21,157 nucleotides of DNA from a virus: positions 1 to 21,157 of IMG/VR virus record IMGVR_UViG_3300017788_000212. One strand, 5' to 3'. The position numbers and the translations under genes are program-made. The notes beneath the pieces are model-generated. The model was not told where the DNA came from. It saw nothing but the letters and a program-made list of their open reading frames with translations, and made no database searches. Shown here in pieces: positions 1 to 6,900 of this stretch. Position 1 is the stretch's first letter. Each line of letters starts with the position of its first letter.

Positions 1-475
1 TTTAAAAGTTTATGAAAATAGTTTGTTGGTATATGATTGCGACAATGAAGAAGATTATGAAATAGAATATAGATTGTTAGCAGATAAGTCTGCTATTTAT
101 AAAATTGATATAGCGACTGCAAGCGAACGAAGAAACAGGATAGAGCACGACATAACAAAAATTCCAACCGCACATGGAGATTTGGGGCACGTGGCTTATG
201 TTCCCACGGATTTTCCTAAAGGCGTAGACTATGACTTTGTATTAGATGTTGGACATCTTAAAGTTCCATCAGATGTTGAAGTAGCAACTGATATGTTAAT
301 TGAAGACATTAAGTGTGGAAAATTAGACTATTACAAGAGGTACATAACAAGTTACAATACAGATCAGTTTAGAATTCAGTTTGACAAAGGAATTGTGTAT
401 GGAACTGGAAACCTTCTTGTAGATAAAATTTTAGAAAAGTATATTAAATTAATAACTAAGCCAGGAGTATTATAA
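1..475 (+). CDS. Head-tail adaptor-like protein, 5' end cut by the window
   Basis: The reading frame is open from the first bases of the window (codons from base 2) to TAA at 473-475, so the true start lies upstream. The TTG at 23 has no ribosome binding site and is unlikely to be a start. The visible part is about 158 residues. Its C-terminal end has a helical segment, then DQFRIQFDKG and GTGN followed by VDKILEKY. This layout resembles the end of head-tail connector (HK97 gp6/adaptor class) proteins, which dock under the portal. Its position directly before a head-closure-like and a neck-like gene supports that role. The stop overlaps the next start (TAATG), so translation is probably coupled. 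The family call rests on context and a weak motif; another neck or head protein is possible. Confidence 0.55.
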   Translation, partial: LKVYENSLLVYDCDNEEDYEIEYRLLADKSAIYKIDIATASERRNRIEHDITKIPTAHGDLGHVAYVPTDFPKGVDYDFVLDVGHLKVPSDVEVATDMLIEDIKCGKLDYYKRYITSYNTDQFRIQFDKGIVYGTGNLLVDKILEKYIKLITKPGVL

Positions 476-921
476 TGATTTGCGAAGAAACAGACTTCGC
501 ATTTCCGATGCAAGCAGATGTATATCATCCAATAGTTGAGCAAGGGATTTACGGAGAAGTTAAAAAAACTTGGATATTAGATAGGACAATAGCATGTTCT
601 TTTACAGCAGCAGGAACGGCTTTTAGAGAGGAAGTAACCCCCAATATTAATATTACACAAGATAAAATATTGCTTGGTCGTTGTAAATCAGACATTAGAA
701 TATCAAGCCTTGAAGCCAAAAATGCAATTACAAATGTTATTGTTACAAACATAAGAGATAAAAATTGTAATGAAATTTACAAAGAAACGTCTGGACCTAG
801 ATCTGGCAAGTCTACTATATTTGAGATTGCCACACACGATCCTTTTACAGGTCCATTTGGAAATATTGAGTATTATAAATTAATTATTCGTAGATCTGAA
901 AATCAGGCGGTAGACGTATGA
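475..921 (+). CDS. Head-closure (stopper)-like protein
   Basis: This 148-residue protein starts at ATG 475 behind an AGGAG site at 463-467 and overlaps the upstream stop by one base. Beta-rich composition dominates. Near the N-terminus it has HPIVEQGIYGEVKKTW followed by a segment ending CSF, and later GRCKSDIR. This N-terminal pattern (substrate-like 'YG.v.KTW' followed by a short beta strand) is what head-closure proteins of the SPP1 gp16 class show; those proteins plug the portal channel after packaging. The gene order adaptor, closure, neck, terminator agrees. I see no catalytic motif or membrane segment. Homology to a named family cannot be shown by eye, so the function is inferred mainly from order, size and predicted fold. 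Confidence 0.55.
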   Translation: MICEETDFAFPMQADVYHPIVEQGIYGEVKKTWILDRTIACSFTAAGTAFREEVTPNINITQDKILLGRCKSDIRISSLEAKNAITNVIVTNIRDKNCNEIYKETSGPRSGKSTIFEIATHDPFTGPFGNIEYYKLIIRRSENQAVDV

Positions 922-1592
922 TAAAAATGAGAATTAATTCCACAGCATTTAGAAAAGACATGAATAACATTATGGAGTATTCTTTTGGATTTTTAGAAGG
1001 AATCCATCGGGGTAAAAAGACTTTATATATGGCCCTCGGTCCTCAAATAACAGAGTTAGCATCACAGTTTGTTGATGCAAATGCTAGAGTTTCTCCACAA
1101 TTACTTCATCATATTTACGAATGGGAAAGAACTGGAAGTCCACAAGCAAGGCTTTTTGATATTACTTTTACTGTTAATAATTTGGGACTTGCATTTAATT
1201 CTTCACTAAAACAATCTCAGTCAATTAAAAATGGATCTAGGGTTCCGTTTTATAACAAAGCAATGATAATGGAAAATGGTGTTGCCGTGACTATAACACC
1301 TAGTAGATCAGATGTTTTAAGGTTTGAAGTTGATGGAGAAGAAGTTTACACAAAAGATTCAGTAACGGTAGAAAATCCTGGAGGACAAACGCAAGGACAA
1401 TTTAAGAATGTAATATCTAACTTCTTCGGGCTTTACTTTAGACAATCTTTCTTGCAGGCAAGTGGCCTTGCTGGTTATTTTAAATATCCAAAAGTATTTA
1501 AAAAAAATATGTCTAAAGGTAAAAAGGGCGGAAAGTCTGTAGGAATTAGTACGGGGTATCAATGGATAGTTAACGCAGGGGTTGCAAGATGA
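918..1592 (+). CDS. Neck / tail-completion protein resembling HK97 gp10
   Basis: This is a 224-residue protein whose ATG at 918 overlaps the previous stop (ATGA). An AGGCGG site at 905-910 fits this start; a second ATG at 927 is possible. The N-terminal half has a helix (ITELASQFVDANARVS) followed by LHHIYEWE and beta strands. That helix-then-strand pattern, with an ARVSP-like turn, is typical of HK97 gp10-type neck proteins, which form a ring between the head connector and the tail. It is longer than the usual 110-150 residues of that family. The C-terminus is basic (KKNMSKGKKGGK), which could contact DNA or be a flexible tail; that is speculation. The next gene also starts in an ATGA overlap. 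Confidence 0.6.
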   Translation: MIKMRINSTAFRKDMNNIMEYSFGFLEGIHRGKKTLYMALGPQITELASQFVDANARVSPQLLHHIYEWERTGSPQARLFDITFTVNNLGLAFNSSLKQSQSIKNGSRVPFYNKAMIMENGVAVTITPSRSDVLRFEVDGEEVYTKDSVTVENPGGQTQGQFKNVISNFFGLYFRQSFLQASGLAGYFKYPKVFKKNMSKGKKGGKSVGISTGYQWIVNAGVAR

Positions 1593-2134
1593 CAGAATCA
1601 ACATCAGTATTAAATACACCAGTGTTATGGATTAATCAGTATCTTAGAGAAAAAATAGAGTTGATGACAGACTTAGAAGATATTCCTTTTTTCCCAACTG
1701 GCCCATCTACCTTAGAAACCTTACAGACACAGTTTCCAGAAGGTGGTACCATGGCTGTTTATGATCGTATGTTTAAAATGCGTAGAGGACCATTTCCACA
1801 TATTAAATGTGAGCAAGTACTATATTATTTTTATGCAACTGGGTCAAATCCAACCCTCAAGATGATTCAAATACAGGAATCAGTAATGAGGTTTATGGAT
1901 CGTGGGGATGAAAGTGCTCAAGATTTAAATGCCTGGGCTAAAGCCAAAAGTGATGCTGGTGGTATTGGTGGCATGTTGTGTAAGTTCTACTTTCACGACT
2001 TTAAGATATATCAGTTAGAAGAGGCACGGGATATAGTAGACTTTGGAACAGCCCGAACCTATGCGGGTAATAAGATAATTATAGACTACGACTACCATCA
2101 AATGCAAGACATCATAAACTCAGTAAATTCATAA
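1589..2134 (+). CDS. Tail terminator-like protein
   Basis: This 181-residue protein starts at ATG 1589 (ATGA overlap with the neck gene) behind a CAGGGG site around 1576-1581. It lies immediately before the major tail protein gene, where tail terminators (lambda gpU/SPP1 gp17 class) are normally encoded; these cap the finished tube and bind the neck. The N-terminal part is a helix (VLWINQYLREKIELMTDL), then a proline/glycine-rich turn (FFPTGPSTLETLQTQFPEG) and a strand region CEQVLYYFYA, consistent with that alpha/beta fold. Nothing catalytic is seen. The last residues are followed at once by a hairpin, so the connector operon may end here. The assignment depends on position and size. Confidence 0.55.
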   Translation: MTESTSVLNTPVLWINQYLREKIELMTDLEDIPFFPTGPSTLETLQTQFPEGGTMAVYDRMFKMRRGPFPHIKCEQVLYYFYATGSNPTLKMIQIQESVMRFMDRGDESAQDLNAWAKAKSDAGGIGGMLCKFYFHDFKIYQLEEARDIVDFGTARTYAGNKIIIDYDYHQMQDIINSVNS

Positions 2135-2172
2135 AAAGGCTGTATACTTATCAATGAGGAAACACGCCTTTT
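2134..2172 (+). terminator. Possible weak terminator hairpin before the major tail gene
   Basis: AAAAGGC at 2134-2140 pairs with GCCTTTT at 2166-2172. An inner TGT (2141-2143) pairs with ACA (2162-2164) across one bulged base. The right arm ends in TTTT. The 18-base loop is long and the stem AT-rich, so termination would be partial at best. It could instead mark or protect the 5' side of the major tail transcript. Confidence 0.4.
2143..2148 (+). promoter_or_regulatory. Candidate -10 box (TATACT) for the major tail gene
   Basis: TATACT lies in the only sizeable gap upstream of the major tail gene, preceded directly by TG rather than TGn. No convincing -35 hexamer is seen at the right distance. 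A transcript from here would begin near 2155, inside the loop of the 2134-2172 hairpin, and would lack the left arm. The call is tentative. Confidence 0.3.
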
Positions 2173-2202
2173 AATTTCTAGAAAAATAAAGAGGTGAAAT
2201 AA

Positions 2203-2814
2203 ATGGCTCTAGGTAATAGCAGTAATATTATCGTAGGTGCAGCGCAGGTATGGGTATACGACGATACGTTAACCGATGCCGCTCTACCAGCATATGTAGG
2301 TGGTACTAAGTACGCAACAACGCTGGATGCGGATGACGATTTTCGTAACATCGGCTTTACCATGAATGGTTTGGAAATTCAATTCCAGCCAGATTTTGGT
2401 GAGGTCGCAGTAGATCAAGTTCTTGACGTTGCAAAGTTATTCAAGCAAGGTATGCAGGTTAACCTAAATACCGCATTTGCTGAATCAACATTGGAAAATC
2501 TTCTTGTTGCCACAGCAGGATCTGATTCAGATCTTTCAACAGTAGCAGGAAACCCAACACTCAATCTCAAGGCAGGAACTCTTGGTGAATGTCCGATTGA
2601 GCGAGGAATTGTCGCAGTAGGTCCAGGAACTGGTGATTGTGACGAAAGTTCAAACAAGGAGCGAGTCTATGTTGCATATCGTGCACTTTCAATTGAGAGC
2701 GTAACAGTATCTGCAAAGCGTGATGAGGCTACAATGTTTGAAGTTTCATTCCGTCTGCTTCCAAACGATAACGGCTCTTATGGTAAGATCGTTGACCGTA
2801 CAGTAGCAGCATAA
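2203..2814 (+). CDS. Major tail (tube) protein
   Basis: This 203-residue protein is the expected building block of the tail tube, assembling as stacked rings around the tape measure. The start ATG at 2203 has an AGAGGTG site at 2190-2196. The sequence is beta-rich and includes the segment QFQPDFGEVAVDQVLD then VNLNTAFAESTLENL, a pattern common in phage tail tube proteins. It lies between the terminator-like gene and the chaperones, as in nearly all siphoviruses. Base and codon use differ from its neighbours: a sample line (2221-2280) is about 47% G+C by hand count, against about 30% for 3001-3060 in the next gene, as expected for a very highly expressed protein. A strong intrinsic terminator follows directly, making it an insulated unit. 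Confidence 0.85.
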   Translation: MALGNSSNIIVGAAQVWVYDDTLTDAALPAYVGGTKYATTLDADDDFRNIGFTMNGLEIQFQPDFGEVAVDQVLDVAKLFKQGMQVNLNTAFAESTLENLLVATAGSDSDLSTVAGNPTLNLKAGTLGECPIERGIVAVGPGTGDCDESSNKERVYVAYRALSIESVTVSAKRDEATMFEVSFRLLPNDNGSYGKIVDRTVAA

Positions 2815-2830
2815 TACAACTTAATAATAC

Positions 2831-2870
2831 AGAAGGCCCACGACCCTTGAAAGTCTGGGCCTTTTGTTTT
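2831..2870 (+). terminator. Intrinsic terminator after the major tail gene
   Basis: AAGGCCCA (2833-2840) pairs with TGGGCCTT (2856-2863), extendable by one G-U and one A-U pair. An inner GAC/GTC (2842-2844 with 2853-2855) leaves an 8-base loop. The right arm runs into CTTTTGTTTT. This is the strongest hairpin I see in the window and lies 17 bases after the stop codon of the tube gene. The extended -10 of the next gene begins at its last T. Confidence 0.85.
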
Positions 2871-2878
2871 GGTATAAT
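2870..2878 (+). promoter_or_regulatory. Extended -10 promoter TGGTATAAT, leaderless start
   Basis: This is a perfect TGn-TATAAT extended -10. Six bases (2879-2884) separate it from ATG at 2885, which is the usual distance from a -10 box to the transcription start. No Shine-Dalgarno site is present, so the mRNA probably starts with the A of the ATG. TTGAAA at 2847-2852 is a possible -35, but its 20-base spacer is long and it lies inside the terminator hairpin. Confidence 0.7.
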
Positions 2879-2884
2879 AAGAAT

Positions 2885-3571
2885 ATGCCTACTGAAATTT
2901 ACGACAGCACAATTGTTACTTTAGTTGATGGCTCAGAAATATACATAACTCCTTTAAAAATAAAATATCTTAGACTTTTTATGAAAGAGTTTCAAAGAGT
3001 AAGAAATGCTAAAGATGATAATGAGGCAATTGATGCATTATGTTCTTGTGCAACAATAATGATGAGACAATTTTATCCTAAAATAAAAACACAAGAAGAG
3101 TTAGAAAACGCAATAGATCTTCCCACTATATACCAAATATTAAAATATGCTGGAGGGGTTAGTGTAAATGAAAAATCCGAAGAGTCTGTAAAAGATCAGG
3201 CAACAAAAGGAGGGATCACTTGGGAAGAACTAGATTTAGCAGAATTAGAATCCGAAGTGTTTCTTCTAGGAATATGGAAGGACTATGAAGAACTAGAAAC
3301 TTCTATGTCTATGCCAGAACTAACATCTACCTTAAAAATAAAAAGAGAACTAGATTATCAAAATAAAAGATTCTTGGCTGCTATACAAGGAGTAGACTTA
3401 GATAAGGAAAGCGGTAAGCAAAATGCCTGGGAAGACATGAAGGCCAGGGTATTTAGTAAGGGTAAAGCAACTAACTCAAATGACATATTAGCCCTACAAG
3501 GAGTAAATGCACAACAGGCTGGTTTTGGCATAGGTATGGGCCTAGAATATGAAGATCTAACTGAAAAATAA
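2885..3571 (+). CDS. Long tail assembly chaperone (GT-like, single frame)
   Basis: This is a 228-residue protein. I chose ATG 2885 rather than the in-frame TTG at 2864, which lies in the terminator and -10 box. Residues 1-95 are homologous to the next gene's product: the first 46 positions align without gaps with 20 identities, including the shared TL.DG, PLKI, LR.FMK.F and DDN, followed by DLPT.YQ and a .GV. The C-terminal ~130 residues are extra, with WEELDLAELESE, then ELDYQNKRFLAAIQG and NAWEDMKARVF, ending in a glycine-rich GFGIGMGLEYEDL. This matches the layout of lambda-type GT chaperones, whose T part recruits the tape measure and tube protein. Here it is read in one frame from its own promoter, without frameshifting. 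Leucine TTA is used in 10 of 23 codons and nearly all arginines are AGA. Confidence 0.75.
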   Translation: MPTEIYDSTIVTLVDGSEIYITPLKIKYLRLFMKEFQRVRNAKDDNEAIDALCSCATIMMRQFYPKIKTQEELENAIDLPTIYQILKYAGGVSVNEKSEESVKDQATKGGITWEELDLAELESEVFLLGIWKDYEELETSMSMPELTSTLKIKRELDYQNKRFLAAIQGVDLDKESGKQNAWEDMKARVFSKGKATNSNDILALQGVNAQQAGFGIGMGLEYEDLTEK

Positions 3572-3581
3572 AACCTCGCTA

Positions 3582-3590
3582 TGGTATAAT
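3582..3590 (+). promoter_or_regulatory. Extended -10 promoter TGGTATAAT for the short chaperone
   Basis: This site is identical to the one at 2870-2878. The predicted start is near A3597, giving a leader of about 19 bases that carries a strong Shine-Dalgarno site. CTGAAA at 3561-3566 is a possible weak -35 with an 18-base spacer. The box lies 11 bases after the previous stop codon. Confidence 0.65.
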
Positions 3591-3603
3591 TTATGCATAC
3601 CTT

Positions 3604-3610
3604 AAGGAGG
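3604..3610 (+). promoter_or_regulatory. Strong ribosome binding site of the short chaperone
   Basis: AAGGAGG lies five bases before ATG 3616, a near-perfect match to the 16S rRNA 3' end and the best ribosome binding site in the window together with the one at 3951-3956. The paralogous long chaperone has none. Confidence 0.85.
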
Positions 3611-3615
3611 AATAA

Positions 3616-3939
3616 ATGGCTACAACTGTGCACGAAGAAAAAGAGATCACTCTCATTGATGGCACAAAAGTTAAAATCAGACCGCTCAAAATATCACTTC
3701 TGCGTCAATTTATGAAGAAGTTTGAGGGTTTGGCTGACGTTCAAGATGATAACGATAAGTCAATGACTTTGCTTATTGAATGCGTTCAAATTGCTATGAA
3801 GCAATATAAGCCAGAGTTGTCTGAAGACATTACTAAACTTGAAGACTTGTTGGATCTTCCAACAGTTTATCAGGTTGTTGAAGCAGCATCAGGAGTTAAT
3901 CTTTCAGATACAGCACTCTTGGCTCTTTCACAGCAATAA
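3616..3939 (+). CDS. Short tail assembly chaperone (G-like)
   Basis: This 107-residue protein corresponds to the N-terminal chaperone domain of the gene before it and stops 23 bases before the tape measure start, the position of lambda-type G. It has ITLIDGTKVKIRPLKI, LRQFMKKFE and DDN, then DLPTVYQ, all shared with the longer paralog. No room exists for a frameshifted extension: after TAA 3937-3939 only a short gap with the tape measure ribosome binding site follows. Its codons are unlike those of the long version: none of 16 leucines uses TTA, and ATA isoleucine occurs once. Together with its own promoter and a strong ribosome binding site, this suggests high expression. I infer that it is the abundant partner and the long protein the scarce one. 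Confidence 0.75.
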   Translation: MATTVHEEKEITLIDGTKVKIRPLKISLLRQFMKKFEGLADVQDDNDKSMTLLIECVQIAMKQYKPELSEDITKLEDLLDLPTVYQVVEAASGVNLSDTALLALSQQ

Positions 3940-3962
3940 AAAATTAATACAGGAGGCGGTTA

Positions 3963-6900
3963 ATGGCAGGAGATGTAAATAGCAACATTTTTATTAATGT
4001 TGACACCTCTTCGGCTATGGCACAACTTCGTGCCCTTGAAAAAGAATTAACTGCTCTTAACCGTGCTCTTGTAGTAGGAACAAAGACTGCAGCACAGGCT
4101 CAGTCAAAATATGCACAAGGACTTCTACATAATGTAAACGCCGCTGGTCAGTGGACAGCATCCATGACTAGAATGAGAACTGCAACAGAACAGTTTTCAA
4201 CAGCACTAGATAGATCTAAATTATCACTTAAAGAATATTTCCGTTATGGAATGGCATCTAGTAGAACATTTGGTAGGGTATTTGGAAATGAATATAGCAC
4301 AGTATCAAAACTAGTTGAAAAACGTGTAAAGGTATTACAGCAACAATATGTTCAGTTAGGACGAGACGCTCAGGGTGCAATGAATGCACTCAGGTTTACA
4401 CCCAAAGCGTTAAACTATAGAGATGTAACAACTCAGTTAATGATGGCGACACAGCGTCAACAAATTTTTAATAAACTTATTGACGATGGTTCAACAAAAC
4501 TTCTAAATTTTGGTAAGAATACGCAGTGGGCTGGTCGTCAGTTAATGGTTGGTTTTACAGTTCCTTTAATGCTTTTTGGAACACAGGCAATAAGAACATT
4601 TAAAGAAATTGAAACCCAAATGATAAGATTTAAAAAAGTATATGGAGATATGTATACAGATCCAGGTCAAACAGAACAAGCCTTAAAAAACATAAGAGCG
4701 TTAGCAGACGAGTATACAAAGTATGGTGTTAAGGTTGCAGATACACTTAAGATGGCTGCAGATGCAGCAGCAGCAGGTAATTTTGGAAAAGATCTAGAAC
4801 AGATTGTAGAACAAACAAATCGACTTGCAGTTCTTGGTGGAGTTACTCAAGAAAAAGCACTAGAAACTACTATAGCACTTAAAAATGCTTTTCAGATTGG
4901 AGCAAATGATTTAGATCAAACAATTAACTTCCTTAACGCAGTTGAAAACCAGACTGTTGTTGCTCTTGAAGATTTAACAGAAGCGATTCCTCGTGTTGCT
5001 CCAGTTGTAAAACAACTAGGCGGAGATGTTAAAGATCTTGCATTCTTTATGGCTGCTATGCAAGAAGGTGGTATTAGCGCAGCACAAGGTGCTAACGCAT
5101 TAAAGTCTGGTCTTGCATCTTTAATTAACCCATCAGAAAAAGCATCAAAAATGCTTGCAGGAATGGGAATTAATATTAGAGGAATTGTTGAGGCTAATCA
5201 AGGTAATCTAAGAAATATTGTTGTTGGCTTTGCTCAAGCACTACAGCCATTAACAGACTTGCAACGTACCAGGGCTATTGAAGATGTATTTGGAAAGTTT
5301 CAGTTTGCACGTATATCCGCTTTATTAAATAACGTAACTAAAGAGGGAACTCAGGCTGCAAGAGTATTACAACTTGCAAATGCATCTGTTGAAGAATTAG
5401 CAATTCTATCTGAAAGAGAATTAGGAGTTCAGGCAGACTCCGCAATGAATAAATTTGCTGGTGCTGTAGAAAGATTAAAGGCTGCACTTGCCCCAATAGG
5501 AGAAGTATTTGCTAAAACATTAACTCCAGCAATTGAATTTATTACAAGAATGTTTGAAAGATTTAATAAACTTCCAGACGGAATTAAAAAAGGTGTTGCA
5601 ATAATTACTGCCGTTGTCGGAGGACTTGGGCCAATATTCTTGATGACATTCGGCTTGCTCGCTAACGCTCTTGCTAATACAATGAAAGGATTTAACCTTC
5701 TTCGTAAAGGCTATCAGCAATTAGCGTATGGATCTTCTGATGCTGCTTTAAAAACACAATACTTAACAAATGAAGAACTAGAAAATATATCTACAACAAA
5801 CGCCCTTTATACCTCTCACGAAAGATTATCTGCAGCATATAAAATAGAATCAGCAGCATTAGGTGCATTAATTGCACAATATCAAACTGGCACAAATGCT
5901 ATGAGAGCATTCTCTGCTGCAAATCCAGGTTTATTTGTTCCTGGCAGAGTTGTTCCTCCAATTCGTCGTGCAGGTGGCGGTACAGTAAGTGGTCCAGGAA
6001 CATCTACATCAGATTCAATACCAGCCTATTTATCTGATGGAGAGTATGTGGTAAATGCTAAAGCAGTAAAACAGTATGGTGTAGATACGTTTGATGCAAT
6101 GAATGCAAGGAAGTATTCTAGCGGTGGACCAGTTATTGGTAAAGATGGAATACCTCGTTTATTTGGTGGAGGATTTTATAGAAGAATTTTGGACGCAATG
6201 CTTCCAAAAACCAGACTGGGTGTTGTTCAAGCAGGTGCAAGCGGATATGATATATCTGGTTTTGGCACAGCAGGTAGACCAAGAGTCGGTGTTGTAGCAC
6301 CAACAAGAGCAGGTTCAGAATATTATCCTGATTCGTCTTCATTAAAAAGTTGGAGAAAAATACCTTGGCAAGAAGATAAAGATGGATTTATTATTAGAGA
6401 TCCAGATACTAATGAAACTTATAAAATTAGCAAAGGAAGTAAAAAGTCATTTGATGATGCTTTTGATGATCTTGTTGCGAGAGACGGAGTACAAGCAAGA
6501 AAGCCAAGACCAGCGATGTCTGCTGGGGAATATTTAATTCACAGACTACATAAATACAAAACTGTTAAAGGAAAAGATAAGTTTGAAATAGGTGACATAA
6601 TTCAAGCAGGAGCAAGAGGTCTTGCAAAGGTCAGAACTACTGGGGCAAGTGAAGGTGGAGCATATAAAAGATGGGGTGATGCAGTCAAGGCTCGAACACC
6701 TAAAGTAAGAGCATTAATAAAAGAGTTTGATTCAGAAGAAGAATATTTAAGAAGAATGTTTCCTGAGTTACATGCCCAGTTGTCTGCTCCAGGATATAAT
6801 AGATTTGTTATATCTCCATCGCACATATCCTCTGCTGGTAAAAATAGAAGCGCTTCTGACTGGGGAAGAGAATTAATATTAAGAGATTCATCATTAATCA

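Noticed and set aside
23-475. TTG at 23 as the start of the first gene
   Set aside because: The frame is open to the window edge and there is no ribosome binding site before it; the gene is better read as cut off at its 5' end.
2864-2884. TTG at 2864 as the start of the long chaperone
   Set aside because: It lies in the T-run of the terminator and would translate the -10 box; ATG 2885 aligns with the start of the paralog.
3925-3962. Programmed frameshift at the end of the short chaperone
   Set aside because: A run of A follows the stop codon, but only 23 bases remain before the tape measure start and no extension frame encodes a T-like domain, which is already present in the upstream paralog.
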